Positions 32,352-41,330 of a stretch of 64,000 nt of DNA are shown here, one piece after another. Source of the DNA: Halichoerus grypus (Eukaryota; Chordata; Mammalia; Carnivora; Phocidae); NCBI RefSeq assembly GCF_964656455.1, contig NC_135717.1, positions 11,623,033 through 11,687,032 on the forward strand, read 5' to 3'. A program made the position numbers and the translations under genes. Positions within the stretch are counted from its first letter, which is position 1, and each line of letters starts with the position of its first letter. The notes below the pieces were generated by a model. It had not been told where the DNA came from and did no database searches. It worked only from the letters and a program-made list of their open reading frames with translations.

Positions 32352-32822
32352 AAGATGTTCCCATCCTAGTGCCTGAAATCTGTGTGATGTTCCCGTGGCG
32401 AAGGGAAACTGAGGAAGCAGGTGGAATTAAGGTTGCTAGTCAGCTCCCCTGGAGAGAGGGGCATTACCCTGAAGTCTCCACGGGGACCCTCCGTAATCAC
32501 AAGCGCCCTTAGATGTGGAGGAGGGAGGCAGAAGAGTCGACGTCAGGGTGCCGTGATGGAGAAAACTCAGCCAGCCATTGCCAGCTCTGAAGATGGGGGC
32601 AGGGAACACGAGTCGAGGGATGCGGGTCGTCTCTGAAATCTGGGAAAGGCAAGAAAACCCTCCCCTTAGAGCCTCCACAAGGAACACAGCCCTTCTGACA
32701 CTTTGATTGAAGACCCATTCTGGACTTCTGACCTCCACAATGTTAAAATAATAAACTCGTGTTGTTTTAAGCTATTAAATTTGCGGTGATTTGTTACAGT
32801 AGCCATAGGATACCAATAGCAC
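32352..32822 (+). mobile_element. MLT1-like MaLR LTR, plus strand
   Basis: GATGTTCCCATCCTAGTGCC, GGAGGCAGAAGAGTCGACG, CCAGCCATTGCCAGCTCTGA, CATTCTGGACTTCTGACCTC and GTTGTTTTAAGCTATTAAAT up to AGCCATAGGATACCAATAG give a full sense LTR. Immediately right of it lies another MLT1-like LTR in the opposite orientation, making a tail-to-tail pair. Confidence 0.82.
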
Positions 32823-32835
32823 CATGGAAGTCCGA

Positions 32836-33465
32836 AGTCTTGTTGTGTTCATTATGACCACTGTTCATCTTCTAGGACTTCGTAACAGATTCCCACCAAC
32901 TTCGCAGCCTCGAAACTGCACAATTTTATTAGCTCTCAGTGTTTCGTTTTGTTTCATTTTCGGTCAGAAGTCTGGATATGGCATGGGTGGGTTCTCTGCC
33001 CAGGATCTCACAAGGCCAAAATCAAGGTGTTGGCTGGCTGTGTTCCTGGCTGGAGGCCCTGGGGAAGAATCTCCCATCCAGTTCCTTCTGGTTGTTGGCT
33101 GAATTTTCAGTTCCTGGCAGGTGTAGCACGGAGCTTCTCATTTCCTTACTGGCTGTCAGTGTGGGTCACTCTCAGCTCCTAGAGGCTACCTGCATCCCTG
33201 GCCATGTGACCCCTCTTTCATCACAGCCAGCAACAGAGAGATTGCCTTGCATGGAATCGCTCTCAGTTCAGAAAGGGCTCAGAGCCTTTAAAGGGTTCAC
33301 CTGATTAGGCCAGGCCCACCCAGATAATCTCCCTACCACTTAAAGTCAACAGCTTTGGCATCTGAATTACATCTGCAAAATGCCTTTTGCCATATAAAGT
33401 AGCATAATCGTGGGGTGCTATCCCATCACACTTAGGTCCTGCCCACATTCAAGAGGAGGGAATTA
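32836..33465 (-). mobile_element. MLT1-like MaLR LTR, minus strand, left part
   Basis: TAACAGATTCCCACCAACTT, CAATTTTATTAGCTCTCAG, ATCAAGGTGTTGGCTGGC, TGATTAGGCCAGGCCCACCC and TCCTGCCCACATTCAAGAGG are the reverse of an MLT1-type LTR. A CAN SINE splits it; the remainder continues beyond the SINE to about 33730. Confidence 0.72.
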
Positions 33466-33664
33466 GGGGCGCCTGGATGGCTCAGTTGGATAAGCAACTG
33501 TCTTCGGCTCGGGTCATGATACCAGGGTCCTGGGATCGAGCCCCGAATCGGGCTCCCTGCTTGGCGGGAAGCCCGCTTCTCCCTCTCCCACTCCCCCTGC
33601 TTGTGTTCCCTCTCTCGCTGTGTCTCTCTCTGTCAAATAAATAAATAAAATTCTTAAAAAAAAA
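33466..33664 (+). mobile_element. CAN SINE inserted in an MLT1-like LTR
   Basis: GGGGCGCCTGGATGGCTCAG head, TCTTCGGCTCGGGTCATG, GGGATCGAGCCCCGAATCG, GGAAGCCCGCTTCTCCC and TCAAATAAATAAATAAAATT with poly(A). The 14-bp duplication AGAGGAGGGAATTA is exact (33452-33465 and 33665-33678). The nest gives a relative age: LTR older, SINE younger. Confidence 0.95.
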
Positions 33665-33732
33665 AGAGGAGGGAATTATGCACCAGAGAGTGGGAATCCT
33701 GGTAGGCCACCTTGAAATCACACCTACAACCA
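33665..33732 (-). mobile_element. MLT1-like LTR, right part after SINE
   Basis: Resumes with AGAGGAGGGAATTATGCACC and ends near CCACCTTGAAATCACACCTA, the closing sequence of the reversed LTR. Confidence 0.6.
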
Positions 33733-33984
33733 CATTAGCGTACAGCAATTGCTATGACCACACGTTACTCCATTTCACCCTCACCCACTACCTACCATAA
33801 TAAGGTCTATGGCCTTTCTTAGGTGAACCACCAAGAAAAAAAAAAAACTTAAAAAAATAAATACCCAAACCCAATACTGACCTTCCCTGCCTCCCCACCC
33901 CATTTCCCACCAGACCTCCCTCTGAGTTTTTTATCACAGTTCAGAGCATTACACAAGCACCCAGCTAGAAACCTAATAATGTTA

Positions 33985-34192
33985 AGAGTTAAATTTATTG
34001 AGCACCAGGCACTGACCTAAGAAACATACCTCCCCACAAATCTATGAGGTGGGTATTAATACCACTCCAATTTTATAGATGAGTAAACGGAGGGGTGGAG
34101 AGGTTAAACAACACAATTGCTCTTAATTATGGGGCAGGGCCAGGATGAAAAGACAGGCAGTGTGACTCCAGAGCCAAGCTCATAACACCTTG
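33985..34192 (-). mobile_element. MIR SINE, minus strand, near full length
   Basis: AATTTATTGAGCACCAGGCA, ATCTATGAGGTGGGTATTAA, TTTTATAGATGAGTAAACGG, GAGAGGTTAAACAACAC and AGTGTGACTCCAGAGCCAAG follow the complete inverted MIR order. Confidence 0.87.
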
Positions 34193-34699
34193 TTAAATTC
34201 TGAGCTTCTGGCCAAGGACCCCACAGGGAAAGGGGTGCCTGAGGGTGCTCATATTTGAGGATCAAGCTGTTGACTTCCTAACTAGGGCAATTTCTCCAAT
34301 GTGGATATATTTTTTTTCCTCTTTACAGAACAAACGAATTCACAGAACGTTCTAACAAAGCCCCTGGGGAATTTGGGGGGGGGGGTGGGGAGGATGGAGT
34401 TTTGACATACTCAGCCATTTCTCCAAAGCCAATGTTCAGAGAGTCCTCTGCCCCTACCCCCCACCTTGTAAGTTTCCAGGCAGGAAAAGTACAGGGAGAT
34501 CTGGTCACCCACTCTTAGCAAAACACAAAACTGGCCATGAGAGCACTGAGGAGGGGAGCAGGGATTTTGTGGGAAAATGAAGTCCCTGCCTCACCCACAC
34601 GCAGAAGGTGGGGACCAAGTGCTTTCTCCAGAAGCTGTACTCTCATCCTCTTTCTTAGGACCCCTCGTGTACTTCATCCACGTAGAACATACTTATAAA
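34193..34699. other. Unique sequence with a G-rich run, no gene seen
   Basis: Apart from the quadruplex-type run at 34366-34393 I see no element or exon. Confidence 0.45.
34366..34393 (+). other. Potential G-quadruplex motif
   Basis: GGGG, a run of eleven G, then GGGG and GG separated by 1-5 bases. This satisfies the usual quadruplex pattern. Long G runs are also error-prone in sequencing. Confidence 0.6.
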
Positions 34700-34860
34700 G
34701 TAATCTTGAGCTGTGCAGGGCCAATCCCAGCGCTGGTGAACTGCTGTCCTGTTAACACCCCACCTGCTTTGGTCGGGTCTGGAAGCTCCCTGAGGGCAGG
34801 AACTGTGCCCCACTTTTCCTTTCATCTTCCTCAGTAACAACCTTAATAAAATTTTCTTTG
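34700..34860 (+). mobile_element. L2 LINE 3' end, plus strand
   Basis: GGAAGCTCCCTGAGGGCAGG with AACTGTGCCCCAC is the characteristic L2 3' terminal phrase, followed by a decayed tail (CTTAATAAAATTTTC). A CAN SINE lies just beyond. Confidence 0.7.
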
Positions 34861-34876
34861 GTAGATAGATACTCTT

Positions 34877-35045
34877 TTTTAAAAAATTTTTATTTATATG
34901 ACAGAGAGAGAGAACGAGCAGAGGGAGAGGGAGAAGCAGACTCCCTGTTGAGCACAAAGCCCCACATGGGGCTCGATCCCAGGACCCTGAGATCACAACC
35001 AGAGCTGAAGGCAGATCTTAACCGACTGAGCCACCCAGGCACCCT
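34877..35045 (-). mobile_element. CAN SINE, minus strand
   Basis: AAAAAATTTTTATTTATATG, GCAGAGGGAGAGGGAGAAGC, GCTCGATCCCAGGACCCTG and GAGCCACCCAGGCACCC. The flanking repeats (GGTAGATAGATACTCTT against GGTAAATTGATATTCTT) have drifted, so this copy is older than the exact-TSD ones. Confidence 0.9.
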
Positions 35046-35062
35046 GGTAAATTGATATTCTT

Positions 35063-35935
35063 CTGAAGGACCAGAAACCCTCCATTGCTGCATGCCCTGG
35101 TTTTGGCAACTATAATAACATCTATCCAGATAGAACCATCTGATTGCTCTGTGGAGTCCCAGAGCCATTGAACCTAAGATTCTCTTCTCCTGCTACTTAC
35201 TCCCCATTCTTGGGCAACAGCTATGAGGGCATCTCAGTCTCGTGCGAACTATCAAGGTCTTAAGGTGATTTTGATGCTACAAGTGATGATTACTTTATTC
35301 TACCTCAGCAGATCTTATGGGGGGGGGCGGGGACACAAAGGGGTGGGTGGGATTCTTCTAGCAAACTTTTTCCCTAAACTATACATGCTCTCTACCCCCA
35401 TTATTTCCAAGACAATCCAGTTTGGGAAATTGACACAGATAGGGTCACAATTTGTAAATATTTGTAAGTGATTCTGAGTCCTTCTCTGCAAACCTCCTCC
35501 AACCCCATGCACCCACATAAACCTACACTACCAAGTTCATTACTCTAGAATCATGCTGGGGATCTTTATTAGCCAACAAGGAGAGAGCCCACGCTTCATT
35601 CCTGCAAAGGTCAGAATGGAAATTAATCTGAGTTGTATCAATCCGCACAAAAGAGTTTGAAGGAAAACAGTTGAACTTGCTTGGTCTGAAATGACTTTTG
35701 CAAATGAGCTTAGTTGGTCGCCAGCATTCTGAATTCATTTGGTTGGTTGCTATTTTTTAAAAAGTCGCTTTGTCACATTAACTGAATTGAACTTTTCAAA
35801 AGGAAGCTTATTTTTCAGGAGCATCTAAGTTTTCAGAGTTCAGCTAATATACTGCATAACTATCCCAGCCCCCTCAAGTCCCAGACATTTAAAGTGTTTA
35901 AGATTTCTCAGATGTAACTTGCTAATCAGATTGGA
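35063..35935. other. Unique sequence, no gene seen
   Basis: Contains a quadruplex-type G run (35319-35351) and an AT-rich tract 35690-35830 with GAATTCATTTGGTTGGTTGC and TTAACTGAATTGAAC. No gene or repeat is supported. Confidence 0.45.
35319..35351 (+). other. Potential G-quadruplex motif
   Basis: Nine Gs, C, GGGG, seven bases, GGGG, GGG, GGG within 33 bases. A strong quadruplex pattern on the plus strand. Confidence 0.6.
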
Positions 35936-36262
35936 TGTGTTTGGCTCTCTGGTGCTTCCTGGTGGCAGAGGCTGCTGGTTGCCTCCCAGGATCCCTTCTC
36001 TCTCTCTTCCTTCCTGAGGATCGAAGTTCTCATTGCATTATCTGGAATGCACATGTGATATCTGGAGCTCTAGCTGCTATATGGGAACATGAGGCATGGG
36101 TCACATACAAGAAATGGCAGAAGGAGTCTAGAGCCTAGTAACTTAGAGAAGCTGCCACTCTGCCCCAGACTACCATATCCAGACTACCTTTACTCTACTA
36201 GCAAGACAGAATGTTCTAGTTGGTTTAAGCCACTCTAATGTTGGACTCTTCTGTTACAGATG
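35936..36262 (+). mobile_element. MLT1-like MaLR LTR fragment, plus strand
   Basis: GGCTCTCTGGTGCTTCCTGG, GGGAACATGAGGCATGGG, GGTTTAAGCCACTCTAATGT and CTTCTGTTACAGATGCCAGC recall the 3' part of older MLT1 LTRs. Highly diverged; boundaries approximate. Confidence 0.5.
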
Positions 36263-36344
36263 CCAGCTCTGATCAAATGTACCTTCCAGTTTAGACATTC
36301 TAGAATTCCAAGGTGCTCTTCCTTATTTTATCCTTGGCTTATCA

Positions 36345-36460
36345 TCAACTGTTGGGAAAAAAATCAGCTCAGAGAGGTTAAGTGTCTTGTCCAAGATGCC
36401 ATAAGAACAGAACCTGGGTCTTCTCTGACACGTAGGTCTTCTGTTTACCGATGCTTCTTA
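36345..36460 (-). mobile_element. MIR SINE core, minus strand
   Basis: CAGCTCAGAGAGGTTAAGTG, TCTTGTCCAAGATGCCATAA and GAACCTGGGTCTTCTCTGAC match the inverted MIR core and head. Confidence 0.78.
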
Positions 36461-37017
36461 TAATAAGAAGCCTCAAATGTCAACCCACAAACACATGACC
36501 ACGTATCGTGACACTAAATCCCCTCATGTTTTTGCATTTTGCTTCTTAGACAAGTACCGCTTTCTAAAAGCTGAATTATCACAGCATATCATGAAGTAGA
36601 AGAGCACTCAATGGGATTCCCATCCATCATTCCTTTTTCTAAACTAAACTGGTGTGCATCGATCGCCCAGTCCAGTGCATTGTGACAATCAATAACTTTT
36701 TTCAGAGAAATTGTGTGTGAGACTGAAGAAATTAGCTTATTTTGTAGTGGAAAGAAACAAGATGTCAATCAAACCCCTTAAATCTAACCTCAGGTAAGTG
36801 TAGGTGTCAATACAAGAGAAATCTAAGTCACAACTGCCAAAGTCGCTCTGATAGGAGAAGGCCAGTGCTCTTACGCCCGCTAAGCATGGAGAGTACATTA
36901 AACACAGAATCCCCTATCATACTGAGAACACCCTCCTCCCCTGTGAGACATCTTGCAGGACAGCTATTCCACCTAAGGGCTCTACCTCACCATCGTGATA
37001 CTCGATTTCATATTCCA
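36461..37017. other. Unique sequence, no gene seen
   Basis: AT-leaning sequence without named repeats. Confidence 0.4.
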
Positions 37018-37480
37018 TGTCCTGATGACCACTGCCGAGTAACAAATCACCCCAAAATTTAGCAGCTTAAAACAACCAATTTATTTTGCGCATCACAAAT
37101 TTGGGAAAGGCTCACCTAGAAATTTCTGGCTCATGTGGTTGTAATCTGGTGCTCGCTGGGGCTGCATGCATGTAAAGGCTTGATTAAGTGGGACATTCAA
37201 GATGGAGCATGCACATGGCTGATGATTGCTGCCAACGGCTACCTGGGACTCTTTGACCTAAACACTTGCATGTGACCTCTACAGCAGGAGCGTCTCAGGG
37301 TAGTCAGGCTTCTTAGGTGACAGATGGCTTTCCCCAGAGAATGAGATGGAAAATTCTTGGCCTGTTAGGAGCTAGCCTCAGAAGTTGTAGACCCTGGCTT
37401 CCACTGCATTCTCTTGGTTGCAGAAGTGTTGTGGTTGCATCAGCCCACCCAGACTTAAGGTGAGGAGACTTAGACTCCAA
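37018..37480 (-). mobile_element. Ancient LTR-like repeat, minus strand (MaLR suspected)
   Basis: GAGTAACAAATCACCCCAAA, TTAGCAGCTTAAAACAACCA, GGCTCATGTGGTTGTAATCT and CAGGGTAGTCAGGCTTCTTA are phrases of a common old mammalian repeat that I place with MaLR-type LTRs without certainty. Confidence 0.5.
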
Positions 37481-37907
37481 AGAGTGCCAAAAATTTGCAG
37501 TCTTCTTTGAGCATGCCTTTGCATATCAAGGTTGGCAGGGAAGGCATGAGTAGATTACAAAGAGAAGAAACAAGGACATGGATTTTCAAAAAGTGTCCAA
37601 TTCAACTGAATGCTTTTGTTTCTCGCTGTGCTCTTGTGTTCTGCCAAATTGCCTTTTCCTTACTTTCTCCTCAACCTCAGAGTAGTCCCCTCTTCAGGCT
37701 CCAGTCCCACTGCTCCCATCCTACTATGCTTTGGTGGCCTTTTGTGGTTCCTCTGTGTTCTAGTACACCCATATGACTTGATTTCTCTCTGTGAAGCACA
37801 GTCCCAGACCCAGCTCTCTCCTTTAGACTGGCTGTCATATTGTTAGACACTGCAGCTGAATTGTGTGGTGCCTATGCGTCAAATACAGTTTTATACCTTT
37901 TTATACT
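37481..37907. other. Unique sequence, no gene seen
   Basis: CT-rich on the plus strand around 37650-37800; two short overlapping frames without known domains. Confidence 0.4.
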
Positions 37908-38045
37908 TTTATACCTCATTCATTCAATCAATACGTATTGAATACCCATCATGTGTTGGCATGCCAGGGATATGGACATATTCCAGAAAGACATGGTCTC
38001 TGTTCTCATGGAGTTTACAATCTTATCCAGCTAGCTACTTCCCCA
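37908..38045 (-). mobile_element. L2-type 3' tail, minus strand
   Basis: CATTCATTCAATCAATACGT, GAATACCCATCATGTGTTGG and GTCTCTGTTCTCATGGAG with TTTACAATCTTATCCAG follow the inverted 3' end of an L2-type LINE with its short tandem tail. Confidence 0.6.
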
Positions 38046-38156
38046 AAGAAGCAACAGAACAAGCTGAAAAGCATTTTGCTCCATCTAGAGATGCAGCAAA
38101 ACAAAATTAAGAGGAAAGCTGGAGTTATTTGGGGATCATCCTTAACACGTCCCTTT

Positions 38157-38350
38157 CTAAAAAAGATTTATTTATTTATTTGAGAGAGAGAGAGAGCACG
38201 CAGGGAGGGGCAGAGGGAGAGAGAGAAACTCCAGCAGACTCCTTGCTGAGCTCAGAGCTGGATGCAGGGCTTGATCCCAAGACCCCAAGATCATGACCTG
38301 AGCCGAAACCAAGAGTCAGACATTTAACCAACTGCGCCACTCAGGTGCCC
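38157..38350 (-). mobile_element. CAN SINE, minus strand
   Basis: AAAGATTTATTTATTTATTT, GAGAGAGAGAGAGCACGC, ATCATGACCTGAGCCGAAAC and GCGCCACTCAGGTGCCCC. Flanks CTTAACACGTCCCTTTC and CTTAATATGCCCCTTTT are diverged duplications. First of three minus-strand CAN SINEs within about 2 kb. Confidence 0.9.
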
Positions 38351-38442
38351 CTTAATATGCCCCTTTTTAAGTTAACAAAGTGAGGGGCGGGCATAACCTC
38401 CCACCTTCCTAAGGTACCTAGAGACCTGGGGCAAATCACACT

Positions 38443-38800
38443 GTGGATTAGTTAGGGCACTGCAGGCTGTTGCAGAAACAACAACAATTTGTTTTTCATG
38501 GTTTCATAAAACAGAAGCTTATTTTTGGCAGATGTTCCTAACTGGCCAGTGGCTTTCCTCCATGCAGTGATTCAGGGAGCCAAGCTCTTTCTACTTTGTG
38601 CTTCTGCCAATCTCTAAGCTCTTGTCATCATCCACACAGGGCTGGCAGGAAAGGAAATAGAATATTCGAGAAGGTGCATCTGTTTTCTTCAATAAAACCA
38701 GCCACCTCTGTTCACATTCGTTCGGTGAGACAGACTCCTCATGTGGCCACACTCAGACACCGAGGCTGGGCCATGTAGCTCTTGCTGGGAAATCACTTAT
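38443..38800 (-). mobile_element. Ancient LTR-like repeat, family unassigned
   Basis: ACAGAAGCTTATTTTTGGCA, TCCTCCATGCAGTGATTCAG and CTGGGCCATGTAGCTCTTGC recall an old mammalian interspersed repeat also suspected at 48.6-48.98 kb. Family name not recoverable by eye. Confidence 0.4.
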
Positions 38801-39319
38801 GGCAGAGGAAACACCAGTGTTGGTGGAAAACCTAACCATCCCTGCCACACACGCTCTGTCCTTTCCTGCACCATTCTAAACTGTAACCGAAATGTCATAT
38901 TGAAATAGAATCAAAACCAGGGACACTAACTTCAAGGCAACCTCGAAGGCGGGAAAAAAGCCACAGAAGGACCATGTACAGGATTGGATCAGGGTAGCTA
39001 GAGATGGATCAAAGGAGTAGGAGTTAATTAACCTTAATGTTCAACGTTTTTCTGGGATTGTCCTCAAGCCTATAATGGATAGAGGCATCTTCTTTACATG
39101 CTGCCTTCCTGACATACTTTTTCAATGCCAGCAGCAAAGACAGACCCAAATTTTGAAGTTTTGGGAAAACTCTCCACTTACTGACCCACAAATGCCATTT
39201 TCCTTTCAACTTTGCAGCCTCACCCCTGTTTGAGAACACCCAAGTTCTAGCTGAATGCTTGGAGAGCTAAGGTCTAAGAATCAAAATGGAGGAATATTAA
39301 GGGAATATGCAAGGAGGTT
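38801..39319. other. Unique sequence, no gene seen
   Basis: The minus-strand frame 39024-39239 has no recognisable domain; nothing else stands out. Confidence 0.4.
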
Positions 39320-39520
39320 AAAGACTTATTTATTTATTTTAGAGAGAAAGAGAGCACGAGCAGAGGGAGGGGTAGAGGGAGAGGGAGAGAGAGAGAATCT
39401 GAAGCAGGCTCTGCGCTGAGCACGGAGCCTGATGCAGGGCTCCATCTCACGACCCTGAGATCATGACCTGAGCCGAAACCAAGAGTCAGACACTTAACCA
39501 ACTGAGCCACCCAGATGCCC
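39320..39520 (-). mobile_element. CAN SINE, minus strand
   Basis: AAAGACTTATTTATTTATTT, GAAGCAGGCTCTGCGCTGAG, CCTGATGCAGGGCTCCATCT, ATCATGACCTGAGCCGAAAC and GAGCCACCCAGATGCCCC. The target-site duplication is not clear, so it is an older copy. Confidence 0.92.
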
Positions 39521-39639
39521 CATGGAGGCTATTTTAATACAGTGGAATGAAAGCAAGAATGGAGGCTGATTGATGTCCCTCAGCAGATCCTCTTTGGAGG
39601 AACTTTAGACCCCTCTTCTTTCCTGCGTGTGGGGCCTGC

Positions 39640-39795
39640 AGATTGCCTCAGATAATTCTGGGGCAGAAGGGATCTTCGAGAGGACCTATTCCAATGCCTT
39701 TCTCTGACCAATGAGAAATGTGAGGCTCGGAGTAGTTAGGTAACTTTCCTGAGATCACACAGCCAAGGAGTGGCAGAACCCGAGCATGAGCAAAT
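39640..39795 (-). mobile_element. MIR SINE, minus strand
   Basis: GAGAAATGTGAGGCTCGGAG, AGTTAGGTAACTTTCCTGAG and ATCACACAGCCAAGGAGTGG correspond to the inverted MIR core and head. Confidence 0.75.
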
Positions 39796-39997
39796 GGTGC
39801 TATGTCACAGGCATGCGGTACGCTCAATAAATACGGGTGTCCCTCTCCCCCCAGGTTTGCCCAGGCTTCTCTGTCCTAATTATATCTTCTGCTTCTTATC
39901 CAGCCTGACAGACAGCCTCTGCCCAGTTCAGCAACACCAAACTGTCATTCTACTACATTCCGCAGAATCCATCAACAGACTCATAAAGGTTGAATTC

Positions 39998-40194
39998 TTT
40001 TTTTTTTTTTTAAAGATTTTATTTATTTGAGAGAGAGAGAATGAGAGAGAGAGCACATGAGAGGGGGGAGGGTCAGAGGGAGAAGCAGACTCCCCACTGA
40101 GCAGGGAGCCCAATGCGGGACTCGATCCAGGGACTCCAGGATCATGACCTGAGCCGAAGGCAGTTGCTTAACCAACTGAGCCACCCAGGCACCC
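39998..40194 (-). mobile_element. CAN SINE, minus strand, exact TSD
   Basis: Poly(T), AAAGATTTTATTTATTTGAG, CACTGAGCAGGGAGCCCAAT, GCGGGACTCGATCCAGGGAC and GAGCCACCCAGGCACCC. A 15-bp duplication ATAAAGGTTGAATTC is exact (39983-39997 and 40195-40209). Confidence 0.95.
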
Positions 40195-40209
40195 ATAAAG
40201 GTTGAATTC

Positions 40210-41239
40210 AACTCACACGTCACCTTCCTATTAATTTCCCTAGCAAGTGGGCAAATCGTGGATCCTGGCGATGCCAATTCTATCCCACCCCGGGGGTATT
40301 TGGAAGGCTTGAATTCAAACAAGGAATCAGCCAGACTCAGTCTCCTTTTCCTAAAGCCCCAAGCCATTTGGTTTGGTTTAATGTCCTGTTAAACATTCAA
40401 GTTGATTTCAGTGGATGTGATCTCGATGGCCGCTGCCCAGGGGACACTCATGTGTCCTGACCATCTTCCAGGTAAACCAAAGATTTGGAGAAGCAGTTAC
40501 TGGAGCCCCCGTGGAAGTAGCAAGTCACCCAGTGAAACCTGCACCACGGTTTCATTATGACCACGTCTGCAAAGCTTTGAGAGAGGCTGGTAGGAAGGAA
40601 AACCCGCAGCTGTTTTTCAAGAAATTAATTTCTATCCCTGCAGTGATCAGTCCTGGTTAAGTGAGAGAATCAAATTATCTAAGTTACTTCTGCTGGGAAG
40701 GTCGGCTGCTCTGAATCCTGATGAAAAATAACACAATGGTGCTATTTAATTTAAAACCTCCGTCTGCTTCACTTATAATTCATAATGATTATGCTCCACG
40801 TTTATGTAGTATCCAAGGATAGCAAAGAACTTTGAGAGCATAAATGATTCATCCTTGGGACCCTACAGAGAAGCAGCGCTGGGCTCTTTCTCCGTAGGAC
40901 CGGTGAACAGGTAGGATTGAGCCCACAAACCCGGATTCCCAAGGGGCTCTTCCAACACAAGTCAACACTCCCTCTCTAGTTATTTAGGGCTTGGCATCAA
41001 GACGAGCCAGACTAATATATTACCCAAACGGACATCATGATACTAGGAGCATAAAAGAGATAAGGAGTTATGGCTTGCAAATGTAAATCAATAAAGACCG
41101 TGGGCTTTCAGCCATTTCTTTCTGAGAAAAATGCTACCAGGGCTTCCAGCAACCTGGCCAGCATATGGTAGCCGTCTCCAAGACAGTCTTAAATGTTGAT
41201 CTAATAGGTTCCCGCACGACACAGACAGAATGAGCCATG
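40210..41239. other. Unique sequence, no gene seen
   Basis: The longest stretch near here without recognisable repeats. The block 40560-40880 is listed separately as a candidate conserved element. No coding frame of note. Confidence 0.5.
40560..40880. other. Candidate conserved non-coding element
   Basis: Repeat-free, AT-rich, with dense homeodomain-like cores: AAGAAATTAATTTCTATCC, AGAATCAAATTATCTAAG, GCTATTTAATTTAAAACC and CACTTATAATTCATAATGATTAT, plus a tandem ATAATTCATAATGATTATG segment. The texture resembles developmental enhancers. Role inferred, not shown. Confidence 0.33.
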
Positions 41240-41330
41240 TGCAAATAACAGTCAACACGTGCCCTACACTTTACAGTTTACAAAGCACTTTTGCGTCTTC
41301 TACCTCATTTGCATTACCCCTCTGTTGCAT
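41240..41330 (-). mobile_element. MIR-type 3' fragment, minus strand
   Basis: ACACGTGCCCTACACTTTAC, AGTTTACAAAGCACTTTTGC and ACCTCATTTGCATTACCC fit an inverted MIR-type 3' half. Confidence 0.6.
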
